The position numbers and the translations under genes were made by a program. Under the pieces are notes generated by a model. It did no database searches and was not told the origin of the DNA. It saw only the letters and a list, made by a program, of their open reading frames with translations. From contig JAWKNO010000001.1 in NCBI GenBank assembly GCA_041391665.1, forward strand, positions 1,054,001 through 1,118,000: a stretch of DNA of 64,000 bases, read 5' to 3'. The DNA is from Bacteroidia bacterium. Its GTDB lineage: Bacteria; Bacteroidota; Bacteroidia; J057. Below, one piece after another: positions 7,714-17,694 of the stretch (the first letter of the stretch is position 1; each line of letters opens with the position of its first letter).

Positions 7714-10700
7714 ATGATTAGATACCCCCTATTCATTTCGATCAGATTGGCTTTTTTTATGATCATGGTATTGTCATGCCGTGGGGTGTGGGGGCAATCA
7801 GATAATCCTTTTATCCGGAACTATCCGCGAAACGCTTATTTCTCCAATGATTTTGTTACGGCCCCTCAAAACTGGGGATTTGCTCAGGATACTTCCGGTC
7901 GTATGTATCTGGCCAATACACATGGGGTACTGGAGTTTGACGGAAAATCATGGCGAATGATAACCGGGACCGAAGGCTTGACCTCACTTCGTATCCATAC
8001 AAGGCAAAACGGTCAAGTCCTGGTGGGAAGCCGAACCGATTTTGGGTATCTCTCTCCTGATGCCGATGGGCAGTTGGCTTTTGTCTCCCTGAGACCTTTG
8101 ATGCAGGATAGCTTTTCGAAGGCGCCAGCTATTCGAAGTATTTGGGAGGCAAATGATGGGATGTACTTTGTTTCTACCAATCATATATGGCGCTGGAATC
8201 CGGAGCAGCAATCTCTTATTCATCAGGAGACACCATCTTCGATACAAAACGCTTTTCTACACGGCGGGCGATTGTATTGCCGTGTGGAGGGGAAAGGGAT
8301 TTGCACGATTTCTGATGATGGCTGGGACGTGTTTTCAAGCATCGATCAGGAAGTGCCAGGGAAAGTACAGCTGATTCTTTCTCTTTCCCCCTCAGAAAAT
8401 GAGCCGCAAAATCTTTTGTTGATCTGCCAGCGTGAAGGGATATATCAACTGCTGGATGGGCAGTTGCGGCTATGGAGTGAAAAAATCGAACCGATTTTGC
8501 CTGACCTTCAAATCTGGGATGCGATCAAGGTTCTTCCCGATAAAATTGCCTTTGCGACCCACAATCAGGGATTAATTCTTACTGATTTTGAGGGAAATGT
8601 TGTCCAGACCTATGACCGCGAGGCCGGACTTATCAGCAATTCGCTTATCACCGTTTTTCAGGACCGGCAGTCAGGTATCTGGGTTTCTTCTGATATTGGC
8701 ATATCCCGTGTGGATTATCCGCCCGGGCTTCAGTTTTTTGGTTATAATAGTTTGCTGGAAGGGGCAGTCATCTCGGTTGTCCGTCAGGGCAAAACCCTGT
8801 GGGCAGGTACCACCAATGGGTTATTTAATACTACCATTTCCTCCCGGGACTCATACCTATTTTTTCAAAAGGAATCGATTTCCCTCGATGAAGTATGGGC
8901 ATTGGCTGGTGTAAACGGGGACCTGCTGATCGGAGCTACCCGTGGGTTATTTATCCGCAATCCATCATCGCGTTTTTTGAATATTTTTGATAAAAGGGTC
9001 AATACATTGTTGGTATCAGGAGTGTTTCCAAACATAGTATATGCTGGTCTGGAAGATGGGGTAGGGGTGCTTGAAAATAAAGCCGGTAAATGGGTGTGGA
9101 AGGGGATGCTGGAAGGGATTGGCCACGCAGTCAGAACGCTGGCGGAAGAGCCAGATGGCACGCTTTGGGCTGCCTACAGGGAAGTATCCCAAATTGCGTT
9201 TCCGCAGGGAATAACCTTGCTTCCCAAAGTTGAAAAAATGGGTAATGAAGAAGGATTTACGGATGATCTGGATATCATTGAACCTTCCTATGTGGGTGGA
9301 AGAATACGTTTTGGCACCTACAACGGCTTGCGAATTTTTGATAAAAACCAGCAAAAACTTTTGCCCGATACCACGCTTCCTGCCCGCTTTTACGATGGAA
9401 CGGAGGCTACCTATTTTCTCAAAACCGATGCTTCAGGGAGGTTCTGGCTGTCATTGGGTTCTGAGAATGGCTGGTTTGAACATTTGAATACGGACCATCC
9501 CGCCTGGCAATCCAATGCCTTAAATCCCGTAAGTTCTGAGGTGGTTTCTATTTACCCTGATCCTGCCGGTATCATATGGGTAGGTACGCTGGAAGGGCTT
9601 TACCGGTTTATTCCGGAAGCGAGCCAGGCATCGCCGGCTAATTTTCTGGCACTGATAAGAAAGGTTGAAGGAACAAGGGGGAGCCCCCTTTTTTGGGGTG
9701 CTGGTAATCCCACCTCCTATTTAAAGCAAATTAAATACCCCAACAATACGATTCGCTTCGAATGTTCATCTTCATCTCAAAAATTTCCGGAACAGGTGAA
9801 GTTTCGTTTTTGGCTGGACGGGTATGAAAAAAACTGGTCGGAATGGGCCTATTCTTCTACCAAAGAATATACACGCCTCTGGGAAGGAAATTATCGCTTC
9901 CATGTGCAGGCAAAAGATGTGTATGGAAATGAAAGTGTAGTTGCCGCTTATCAATTTCGCGTACTCGCACCCTGGTACCGTACCTGGTGGGCATGGCTTA
10001 TCTATGTGATACTCTTTGCAATGGCTGTCGTGGTCGGTGCGCGGGTCATTCTCCGAAAGCAGCGCCAAAAACTACAGGATAAAGAAGCCGAACTCAAACT
10101 CGAACGAGAAACCGCTGAACGCCTCCGCCAGGTTGACCGCCTGAAAGATGAGTTTCTCGCCAATACGTCGCACGAACTGCGGACGCCGCTCAACGGTATT
10201 ATTGGTATCACTGAGTCTTTGTTTGAGCAATCTGACAATCTGCGTGTACGCCAAAACCTGGGTATGGTCATCGCTTCAGGCAAACGCCTGTCCTCTCTCG
10301 TCAATGACTTGTTAGACTTCTCCCGTATCCGAAATGCAGACCTCGTCTTGCGCCAACGTCCTATCGACCTGCGGTCGGTGGTTGATGTCGTATTGCAGGT
10401 TTCTCTGCCGATGGCACGGGGGAAAAATCTTCAGCTGGAAAATCTCGTTCCTGCAGAACTTCCCGCTGCCTTTGCCGATGAAGACCGCCTCACGCAGATA
10501 CTCTACAACCTTATAGGCAATGCCATCAAGTTTACTGAAAACGGGTACATACATGTAACTGCTTCTGTAAAAGACGAAAAGCTTGAGATTGCTATCGCAG
10601 ACACCGGAATCGGTATCGCCAAAGATAAATGGGAATCTATATTCGATGCATTTGAGCAAGGCGACGGCTCAATCAGCCGCACCTATGCCGGTACTGGTCT

Positions 10701-12174
10701 GGGACTGAGCATCTCCAAAACACTGGTCGAACGCCACGGGGGAAGGATGTGGGTAGAGTCTGAAGTCGGAAAAGGATCAACCTTTTATTTTACCCTCACG
10801 ATTTCTGACGAAAAAGCTGAAGCGCTGACGGAAATTGAAAATATGCGGCTTACGCCTATTCGTGTTAATCCTGCTGATACAGGCATCCGGGATATGGAAC
10901 ATGACGAGATATTGGTCAATACCAATATCGAACGCACCCGCATTCTGATCGTCGATGACGAGCCGATCAATCATCAGGTGCTCAAAAATTATCTTCGCGA
11001 AGAGCGATATGAAATCGTCTCTGCAATGAATGGCACTGAGGCTATGAGTATTCTGGAAACGGATGCTTCTTTTGATATCGTTTTGCTGGATGTCATGATG
11101 CCACGGATGTCGGGGTATGAGGTCTGCCGCCTTATCCGTCAGAAACACCTCCCTTCCGAACTCCCCATTATCATGATTACTGCCAAAAATCAGGTCAATG
11201 ATCTCGTGCAGGGGCTGAATATCGGTGCAAATGACTACCTCGCCAAACCCTTCTCCAAAGATGAGTTTCTCGCCAGGCTAAGTACGCATCTCAATCTCGG
11301 TCAGATCAATCGCGCAACCAATCGCTTTGTTCCCAACGAATTTATCAAAACACTGGGGCACAACTCGATCACCGAGGTGCGTTTGGGCGACAATATTGCC
11401 CGCGAGGTTACGGTTTTGTTCTCCGATATCCGGGACTACACCACCTTGTCTGAGTCCTTAACTCCTGATGACAATTTCCGTTTTGTAAACGCGTATGCCC
11501 GAAGGATGGGCCCTGTAATACATAACCATCACGGTTTTGTAAATCAGTATCTGGGAGATGGGATCATGGCGCTCTTTCAGCAAAGCCCCGGCGATGCCAT
11601 AGCTGCCGCTGTCGGTATGCAGGCAGAAATCAGAGCGTATAATACCTATCGGCTCGCTAAAGGCCGGAAGGCGTTGAAAGTAGGAATGGGCCTTCATACC
11701 GGCCCGTTGATTATGGGAATTATTGGCGATAATCTGCGCTCGGAGGCCGCAATCATCGCAGATACAGTCAATATCGCTTCACGACTGGAAGGGCTTACCA
11801 AATACTACCACACACATGTTCTCCTGAGTGAAATGAGTTATCTGGAGCTTTCGGAAGCCGACCAGGCAACCTGCCGTTACCTGGGTAAAGTACAGGTCAA
11901 AGGAAAGCAGGAAGCAATCGGGATATATGAATGCCTGGCCGGAGAAGAAGAAAAAATCCGCGACCTGAAACTTTCAACTAAGAATGTATTTGACCAGGGA
12001 TTGCAAGCTTACCTGAATAAAGAATTTATCCCGGCTGCCGAATCTATGAAAATCGTTCTGGCAAAATACCCTGAGGATGAAACTGCCAGATACTTTCTTA
12101 CGAGAGTTACACAACTCATTCAAACTGGTGTACCGGAAGAATGGACGGGCATTGAAGAAATGAAAGGGAAGTGA
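7714..12174 (+). CDS. Periplasmic propeller - hybrid histidine kinase - receiver - class III nucleotide cyclase fusion
   Basis: This 1486-residue signalling protein contains several output modules in one chain. A signal peptide (about 1-27) is followed by about 650 residues of two-component-regulator propeller repeats in the periplasm. Next are a Y_Y_Y domain (about 670-750) and a membrane helix at about 757-782. A coiled linker leads to the HisKA box with H820 (NTSHELRTPL) and an HATPase domain (N box NLIGNAIKF, G boxes DTGIGI and GTGLGLSI). The receiver has phospho-acceptor D1126. The cyclase spans about 1230-1400 with metal aspartates D1238 and D1282 and the transition-state pair N1353 and R1357. 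The residue that is usually the purine-selecting lysine (KYxGD) is Q1278. A helical tail ends the protein. It probably converts an external ligand signal into phosphorelay plus cAMP or cGMP. It is the first of three same-strand genes. Confidence 0.93.
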   Translation: MIRYPLFISIRLAFFMIMVLSCRGVWGQSDNPFIRNYPRNAYFSNDFVTAPQNWGFAQDTSGRMYLANTHGVLEFDGKSWRMITGTEGLTSLRIHTRQNGQVLVGSRTDFGYLSPDADGQLAFVSLRPLMQDSFSKAPAIRSIWEANDGMYFVSTNHIWRWNPEQQSLIHQETPSSIQNAFLHGGRLYCRVEGKGICTISDDGWDVFSSIDQEVPGKVQLILSLSPSENEPQNLLLICQREGIYQLLDGQLRLWSEKIEPILPDLQIWDAIKVLPDKIAFATHNQGLILTDFEGNVVQTYDREAGLISNSLITVFQDRQSGIWVSSDIGISRVDYPPGLQFFGYNSLLEGAVISVVRQGKTLWAGTTNGLFNTTISSRDSYLFFQKESISLDEVWALAGVNGDLLIGATRGLFIRNPSSRFLNIFDKRVNTLLVSGVFPNIVYAGLEDGVGVLENKAGKWVWKGMLEGIGHAVRTLAEEPDGTLWAAYREVSQIAFPQGITLLPKVEKMGNEEGFTDDLDIIEPSYVGGRIRFGTYNGLRIFDKNQQKLLPDTTLPARFYDGTEATYFLKTDASGRFWLSLGSENGWFEHLNTDHPAWQSNALNPVSSEVVSIYPDPAGIIWVGTLEGLYRFIPEASQASPANFLALIRKVEGTRGSPLFWGAGNPTSYLKQIKYPNNTIRFECSSSSQKFPEQVKFRFWLDGYEKNWSEWAYSSTKEYTRLWEGNYRFHVQAKDVYGNESVVAAYQFRVLAPWYRTWWAWLIYVILFAMAVVVGARVILRKQRQKLQDKEAELKLERETAERLRQVDRLKDEFLANTSHELRTPLNGIIGITESLFEQSDNLRVRQNLGMVIASGKRLSSLVNDLLDFSRIRNADLVLRQRPIDLRSVVDVVLQVSLPMARGKNLQLENLVPAELPAAFADEDRLTQILYNLIGNAIKFTENGYIHVTASVKDEKLEIAIADTGIGIAKDKWESIFDAFEQGDGSISRTYAGTGLGLSISKTLVERHGGRMWVESEVGKGSTFYFTLTISDEKAEALTEIENMRLTPIRVNPADTGIRDMEHDEILVNTNIERTRILIVDDEPINHQVLKNYLREERYEIVSAMNGTEAMSILETDASFDIVLLDVMMPRMSGYEVCRLIRQKHLPSELPIIMITAKNQVNDLVQGLNIGANDYLAKPFSKDEFLARLSTHLNLGQINRATNRFVPNEFIKTLGHNSITEVRLGDNIAREVTVLFSDIRDYTTLSESLTPDDNFRFVNAYARRMGPVIHNHHGFVNQYLGDGIMALFQQSPGDAIAAAVGMQAEIRAYNTYRLAKGRKALKVGMGLHTGPLIMGIIGDNLRSEAAIIADTVNIASRLEGLTKYYHTHVLLSEMSYLELSEADQATCRYLGKVQVKGKQEAIGIYECLAGEEEKIRDLKLSTKNVFDQGLQAYLNKEFIPAAESMKIVLAKYPEDETARYFLTRVTQLIQTGVPEEWTGIEEMKGK

Positions 12175-12182
12175 TGCGGGAT

Positions 12183-12229
12183 AAAATACCCGATATTTTT
12201 TATTTTTTCACAAAAAATACCCGATATTT
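12183..12229. promoter_or_regulatory. Tandem operator-like palindromes AAATA-CCCGA-TATTT
   Basis: The 16-bp string AAAATACCCGATATTT occurs at 12183-12198 and again at 12214-12229, 31 bp apart (about three helical turns). Each copy is a 5-bp palindrome around CCCGA. The pair fills the gap between the kinase-cyclase gene and the AAA ATPase gene and ends just before the latter's coding frame. It looks like a double repressor site. The first copy also forms a weak CGGG/CCCG hairpin with a T-rich tail, so it may partly terminate upstream transcripts. Confidence 0.45.
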
Positions 12230-12261
12230 ATGGTATACTAAAGCGGAAAATATTCGACAAG

Positions 12262-13437
12262 TTGCTTGAACACCTGTCAAAGCAGGAACATACGATTGTC
12301 ATCGGTGCACGGCAAACAGGTAAATCTACTTTACTTAAACAACTTTCAGAATCACTTTCCAACTCGGGTGAGCATACGGTAATGTTAAATCTGGAGCGGA
12401 AGGATATTTTACTTGAACTGAACCGAAGCCCGGAAAGTATTCTAAAATATGTTTCTCTAAATCATCCATTTCGCACGGTGGTATTTATAGATGAGGTACA
12501 ATATCTGGATGATCCATCCCATTTTCTGAAATTGCTTTACGATGAATATGCAGGGAAAATTAAAATAATAGCTACTGGCAGCGGTGCTTTTTATATCGAC
12601 CGTCAGTTTAAAGATTCATTGGCCGGAAGAAAAAAAATTTTTGAATTACCAACCCTTGATTTTGAGGAGTTTCTTCTATTTAAAGAGCAGGATACCCTGC
12701 GTGATCAATTATTGTCTCTCCGATCAGGGGAAATTGAAAAATCTATATTTGGCGAACAGATTTGGACTTATTTGGAAGAATATCTCACTTACGGTGGTTA
12801 TCCTGCTGTCGTATTAGAATCGAACATACAAGATAAAATTGAAAGACTACAGGAGCTCAGGGATTCATTTGTAAAAAGAGATATAATGGAATCAGGAATT
12901 ACGGATGAAATTAAGTTCTACAGAATGATGATTCTGTTGGCCGGGCAAGTAGGAAGTTTACTCAATAGCAGCGAACTCGCCAGTACGCTTCGGATTAAAA
13001 ATACCACTGCTGACGAATATCTTTTTGTACTTCAAAAATGTTTCCATATCGGATTGCTGAAGCCATTTTTTAACAACCTCCGAAAAGAACTGGTCAAAAT
13101 GCCAAAAGTCTATTTCAATGACCTGGGCCTTCGAAATGTATTGATCAGCTATTTTGCCCCCATTGAACAAAGAGCAGATAAGGGTGCATTACTTGAAAAT
13201 TATGTCTATCGCCGCCTGACGGAACGTTTTGCCAGAGATCAGATCAAATTTTGGCGAACTTCAGACGGTAATGAAGTAGATTTTGTTGTTGAAGAAACAC
13301 CACTGGGGGGACATTCTGTGGAGGTGAAGTTTAGTAGTGCAGAAGTAAATACCTCCCGATACAACAAATTTGTATCTACGTATCCGGCTTTTCCTTTGCA
13401 GTTTGTTTCCTGGAGAGAACCTGCTTTATTGCATTGA
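12262..13437 (+). CDS. AAA-family ATPase with C-terminal DUF4143 (nuclease-fold) domain
   Basis: This is a 391-residue P-loop protein of the AAA_14/DUF4143 family. Walker A is GARQTGKS at 15-22 and Walker B is VVFIDEV with D77-E78. The C-terminal DUF4143 part has a PD-(D/E)xK-like core: D340 in NEVDFVV and E354-V-K356. The family is widespread, mobile and often accessory; its cellular role is unclear. The start is uncertain. TTG at 12262 is the first usual start codon, but the frame stays open upstream and the extra residues (LKRKIFDK) match the usual N-terminus of the family. Translation may therefore begin at ATT 12226 or ATA 12235. The ATG at 12230 is out of frame and stops after three codons. 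The gene looks more AT-rich than its neighbours, a sign of transfer, and lies 18 bp before the CHAT-STAND gene. Confidence 0.85.
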   Translation: MLEHLSKQEHTIVIGARQTGKSTLLKQLSESLSNSGEHTVMLNLERKDILLELNRSPESILKYVSLNHPFRTVVFIDEVQYLDDPSHFLKLLYDEYAGKIKIIATGSGAFYIDRQFKDSLAGRKKIFELPTLDFEEFLLFKEQDTLRDQLLSLRSGEIEKSIFGEQIWTYLEEYLTYGGYPAVVLESNIQDKIERLQELRDSFVKRDIMESGITDEIKFYRMMILLAGQVGSLLNSSELASTLRIKNTTADEYLFVLQKCFHIGLLKPFFNNLRKELVKMPKVYFNDLGLRNVLISYFAPIEQRADKGALLENYVYRRLTERFARDQIKFWRTSDGNEVDFVVEETPLGGHSVEVKFSSAEVNTSRYNKFVSTYPAFPLQFVSWREPALLH

Positions 13438-13455
13438 AATTGAAAAATTTCTTCC

Positions 13456-16400
13456 ATGGCTAATAAAAATTTGAAACCCGTCATTCTCCTCGCTTTTGCC
13501 AACGACAAGCAGGAAGCAGGCGCTGGATTTTTGCGCCTTACGGAAGAGCGAAATGGCATACGTGATGCATTAGCCAAGGCGGAAGAACAAGGCCTGTGTG
13601 AGGTGATTGTAGAGCCTGACGTATCGATTGATCGCATTTTTAATGCTTTTCAGAGTAAGGTCTATCGGGATCGTATCGCTATTTTCCATTATGCCGGACA
13701 TGCCGACAGTTACAAACTTTTGCTGGAGTCTCAATCCGGAACCAATGTCACGGCACATACCGAAGGGCTGGTTTCTTTTCTGGCAAAACAGCGCGGCCTT
13801 CAGATGGTTTTCTTAAATGGCTGCTCTTCTCAAAGCCAATCTGAAGATCTTGTAAAAGCCGGAGTGCCTGCCGTTGTAGGTACTTCTCAAAAAATCAATG
13901 ACCAGGTCGCTACCAGTCTGTCTGTTCGTTTCTACAAAGGTTTGGCAGCCGGCAACGAAATCGGGCGCGCCTGGGAAGAAGCCATTGATCAGGTAAAAAC
14001 GGAAAAAGGAACAGTCTCAGGAACACGAAGCATGTTGTGGGATGAGGAGGAGGACGAAACGCCGCCAGATCGTTTTCCCTGGGAAATTTACTATAGCGAA
14101 GACAACGGATTTGCTGAGGACTGGAATCTCCCTGCTGCGGCCAAAGATCCTTTGTTTGGACTGGATATTCCCGGGCGTTATTTTCGGAAACTTCCTGTCA
14201 CTCCCTATGTTGGATTGCGAAGTTTTAAACAGGAAGAGGCAGCCATATTTTTTGGGCGTGGGCGGGAAATTCGCGAGTTATATGGGTTACTGAATTCCAT
14301 GCAGCCGGTTATTTTGTTTTACGGAAAAGCGGGCGTGGGGAAATCTTCTCTGCTACAGGCCGGGTTAATACCGCGTGTTGAAGATGACTACCTGGTCACG
14401 TATGAAGAAAGGCAGGCATCGGGACTGACCGACACGTTGGTACAGATCCTCAACAAACTCAGCGACAAATACGAACTGGTACGCTCCGTATCCTCCGCAG
14501 ACCTCCGTCTGACTGAAAAGATCGCCGAGCTGCGCACGGCGCTGGAGGGCACATCCGGATTTGCGCGGGAAGTCATTGATAAGGAATTGCAAAAGCTCAC
14601 CATTCTAAACCGGGACAACGTCTCAATGGTCGAGCAATGGCATATGATCGAAGAAAAGACCGGGAAACCGCTGCTGATTATTCTCGATCAGTTGGAAGCA
14701 TCTTTCTCTGCAGATCAGGAAAATCTGACCAAAGAATGGGAATTATTTACAGAAACGCTCCGGCAAATTTGTAATACAAGCCATATTCCTATAAGCGGAA
14801 AAATCATTCTCAGCTATCGGGATGAACACCATGCGTTGATGAATGAACATTTCCAGGAGCTTTCTTTGCCTTATTCGGAAATCTATATTCCTCCGTTGGA
14901 CTGGGACGGAATTGTAGAGGCGGTAGAAGGGGTAACCCTTCGTCCATCCACCCACGACTACTATCATCTTGAAATCGATAGAAAGCCGGAAAGCAGTTTT
15001 CCTGCTATTATAGCCGACGATCTGCTCGAAGGAGATGAGTCTCCTATTGCGCCGATTCTTCAGGTATGGCTTACAGATCTGTGGCACAGAGCCGTAAGGG
15101 AAAATGCCCGGTCCCCCCAGATTTCCGTCAGGATGTATCAGGAGTTCAAACACTCCGGTGCGGTGATGATTAGCTTTTTTCGGCAGCAGCTAGCCAAACT
15201 TCACGGATGGCAAAGGGAGGTAGTAGAATCGGGATTGATATTGGATCTGTTGTACCACCATACTACGCCGCTGGGTACAACAGAAAAAATCAGTCAGGAA
15301 AAACTTTGGGAAATATACCAGGATCGGGAGGGGCTCATCGGGGAAATAATGGCTATGTGCCAGGACTTGTATCTGGTGACTTCAGTTCGCCGCCGGATCA
15401 CCAGTCTGTCTCACCACTTTCTCGCACCGGTACTGATCAAAGAACACAGCGTGTCGGTCAGACCCGGCCAGCAGGCAACCCGTATCCTTAGCAGTAAAAT
15501 TGAAGAATTTCGCTCCAAGGAGAGTGGGATATGGCTCAATGACGCCGACCTGGATATTGTGGAAAAGGGGTTGGGGGGAATGCGAAAACTGGATGGTGAT
15601 GAAACAGCGTTGCTGGAAATCAGCCGCCAACTCAAAATTAAAAGAGAGAAAGATCGAAAACGCAGGCGGATCATTGCCTCCGTTTTGGTGGCAGTAATAT
15701 TTTTATTTGCCATTCTCGCAGCCTGGCAGTGGAGGGTGTCAGTCACAAACTTTAATAAATCCAAATCCAACGAACTGGCGTTCGTCGCGAAGGAGCTATT
15801 CAACACCGATAATACAAAAGCGCTTCGTGTGGCGTATGAAGCCTATAATATCCTGAGTGCCAGATCTTCTCCTACGGTAACACAGACTATTAGCGAGATA
15901 TTTCACACATATGCAAAAATGCCTTTTTACGCGGCCGTTTTTTCGCATCGTGAAACAGTGAATTCTGCTGTTTTTTCTTCTGATGGAGCATATGTGCTTA
16001 CCGCTTCAGAAGATGGGTTTGCCAAGCTCTGGGACACAAAGGGTGTGCTTCTGGATACATTCTCCCATGATGGTTATGATGTGTTGTATGCTGACTTTTC
16101 TCCCAATGGAAAACAAATCCTGACAATTACCAAAAGTGAGGTCAGGCTGTGGGAACTGGACGGAACGCTCGTTGACAGTGATTCACTTCCGGAAGGTCAA
16201 ATCCCCGATCTGAAAAACTTCTCGACAGACGGTACCCGGATCGTACCCGCTCCCCGCCTCAAGGAAGAAGAAGACTGGAACATTCTGCTGGATACGCTCC
16301 GGCAGGAACATATGGAGGTCATTCCTGCCAAAAACAAAAGCCGGATCCTTGTTTCCAGCTATGACCAGGTACTCAAACTTTGCGACGATCAGGGGAATGT

Positions 16401-17694
16401 GCTGAAAGACTCCCTGATCCTTGGGTATGCTGCTGCTGCGTTTGGTCCGGATGACAAACAATTTCTATCAGTTTCATTTTCCTACGAATCTGATACCAGC
16501 ATCATCAGTATTTGGGATGAAAATATCCGGTTGATTTATTCCTTCCAATACAAAGGCGAAGTCAAGAAAGCCGTTTTTTCTCCCGACGGTAAAAAAATAC
16601 TAACCGCATCCAGAGACCAAACCGCGAAACTCTGGGATTTTTCGGAAAAACCTGTGCATCAGCTTCCCCGACAGGGAGCTGTAAAAAGTGCTGAATTTTC
16701 GCCCGATGGTACCATGATTGTCACAGCCTCTCAGGATAAAATGGTCAGGCTTTGGAGTGCAAATGGTATCCTTCTGGACAGCCTGCGGCATGAGGGGGTT
16801 GTGAATGCTGCGGTATTTTCGCCCGATGGAAAACGCATTCTTACTGCATCCCGGGATTATACGGCGCGGCTATGGACACCTGGCGATCACAAAACGGTAA
16901 TTCTTCCACATCAGGATATCGTATCATCTGCGACTTACTCTCCTGACGGTAGCCGTATCCTGACGGGTTCACTGGATACCTATGCCCGCCTGTGGACGGC
17001 TGACGGTTTTCCCGTGGATTCATTTAAACATGAAGGAGAAGTGAATACTGCCGTATTTTCTCCCGATGGGAAAATGCTCCTTACCACTTCCCGGGACCTG
17101 TATCAGGCAAGCCTGTGGTTACCGAAAGATCCCACTCCCATTATTTTCAAACATCAGGCAGAGGTGAATGCTGCGGTATTTTCGCCTGATGGAAAACAGG
17201 TGCTTACTGCTTCCGACGACGGACGCGCCACATTATGGAGTATAAAGGGTGATTCCATCATATCCTACAAGGAGACAGCTGCCATGAAAGTGGCCATATT
17301 TTCGCCTGATGGTCGTTCGGTTTTGACCGGAGGGGTAAAGGAAATGGTCAAAATCTGGGATCTGAAAGGAAAACTCAGGGACAGCCTTGCGCATGAGGCA
17401 GTAATCACATCCATCATGTTTTCTCCCGACGGTAAAAAAATATTGACTGCTGCCAAAGATCAAACTGCCCGGTTGTGGAATGACAAGGGCAGCTTGCTGG
17501 CAGAGTATCAGTGCCAGAGCCAAATCGTCAACAGGTCTATATTTTCTCCTGACGGCAAAAAAATACTGACAGCAGATGAAAGTGGTTATGCCATCGTCTG
17601 GTGGGCACCTTATTTTATCTACGATTGGTTGAAAAAGGCGCCGGTTTATTCTCTGAATCCGGAAGAAAAGGACTTATACAGTATACCTTACTAG
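13456..17694 (+). CDS. CHAT protease - STAND ATPase - membrane helix - WD40 repeat protein
   Basis: This 1412-residue multidomain protein begins with a caspase-like CHAT domain (about 5-190). The likely catalytic dyad is H82 (HYAGHA) and C123 (LNGCSS). It is followed by an nSTAND1-type NTPase: YVGLRSFKQEE at about 252, Walker A GKAGVGKS at 290-297, Walker B LLIILDQLEA with D411. A basic stretch (KREKDRKRRR) precedes a single membrane helix at about 738-757. From about residue 829 to the end there are some 13 WD40-type blades of the form FSPDGKxILTASxD...LW. The positive-inside rule puts CHAT and ATPase in the cytoplasm and the WD40 sensor outside it. STAND proteins oligomerise on ligand binding to activate an effector, and CHAT effectors are known in defence and cell-death systems. 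The upstream AAA ATPase gene ends 18 bp before it. Confidence 0.93.
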   Translation: MANKNLKPVILLAFANDKQEAGAGFLRLTEERNGIRDALAKAEEQGLCEVIVEPDVSIDRIFNAFQSKVYRDRIAIFHYAGHADSYKLLLESQSGTNVTAHTEGLVSFLAKQRGLQMVFLNGCSSQSQSEDLVKAGVPAVVGTSQKINDQVATSLSVRFYKGLAAGNEIGRAWEEAIDQVKTEKGTVSGTRSMLWDEEEDETPPDRFPWEIYYSEDNGFAEDWNLPAAAKDPLFGLDIPGRYFRKLPVTPYVGLRSFKQEEAAIFFGRGREIRELYGLLNSMQPVILFYGKAGVGKSSLLQAGLIPRVEDDYLVTYEERQASGLTDTLVQILNKLSDKYELVRSVSSADLRLTEKIAELRTALEGTSGFAREVIDKELQKLTILNRDNVSMVEQWHMIEEKTGKPLLIILDQLEASFSADQENLTKEWELFTETLRQICNTSHIPISGKIILSYRDEHHALMNEHFQELSLPYSEIYIPPLDWDGIVEAVEGVTLRPSTHDYYHLEIDRKPESSFPAIIADDLLEGDESPIAPILQVWLTDLWHRAVRENARSPQISVRMYQEFKHSGAVMISFFRQQLAKLHGWQREVVESGLILDLLYHHTTPLGTTEKISQEKLWEIYQDREGLIGEIMAMCQDLYLVTSVRRRITSLSHHFLAPVLIKEHSVSVRPGQQATRILSSKIEEFRSKESGIWLNDADLDIVEKGLGGMRKLDGDETALLEISRQLKIKREKDRKRRRIIASVLVAVIFLFAILAAWQWRVSVTNFNKSKSNELAFVAKELFNTDNTKALRVAYEAYNILSARSSPTVTQTISEIFHTYAKMPFYAAVFSHRETVNSAVFSSDGAYVLTASEDGFAKLWDTKGVLLDTFSHDGYDVLYADFSPNGKQILTITKSEVRLWELDGTLVDSDSLPEGQIPDLKNFSTDGTRIVPAPRLKEEEDWNILLDTLRQEHMEVIPAKNKSRILVSSYDQVLKLCDDQGNVLKDSLILGYAAAAFGPDDKQFLSVSFSYESDTSIISIWDENIRLIYSFQYKGEVKKAVFSPDGKKILTASRDQTAKLWDFSEKPVHQLPRQGAVKSAEFSPDGTMIVTASQDKMVRLWSANGILLDSLRHEGVVNAAVFSPDGKRILTASRDYTARLWTPGDHKTVILPHQDIVSSATYSPDGSRILTGSLDTYARLWTADGFPVDSFKHEGEVNTAVFSPDGKMLLTTSRDLYQASLWLPKDPTPIIFKHQAEVNAAVFSPDGKQVLTASDDGRATLWSIKGDSIISYKETAAMKVAIFSPDGRSVLTGGVKEMVKIWDLKGKLRDSLAHEAVITSIMFSPDGKKILTAAKDQTARLWNDKGSLLAEYQCQSQIVNRSIFSPDGKKILTADESGYAIVWWAPYFIYDWLKKAPVYSLNPEEKDLYSIPY

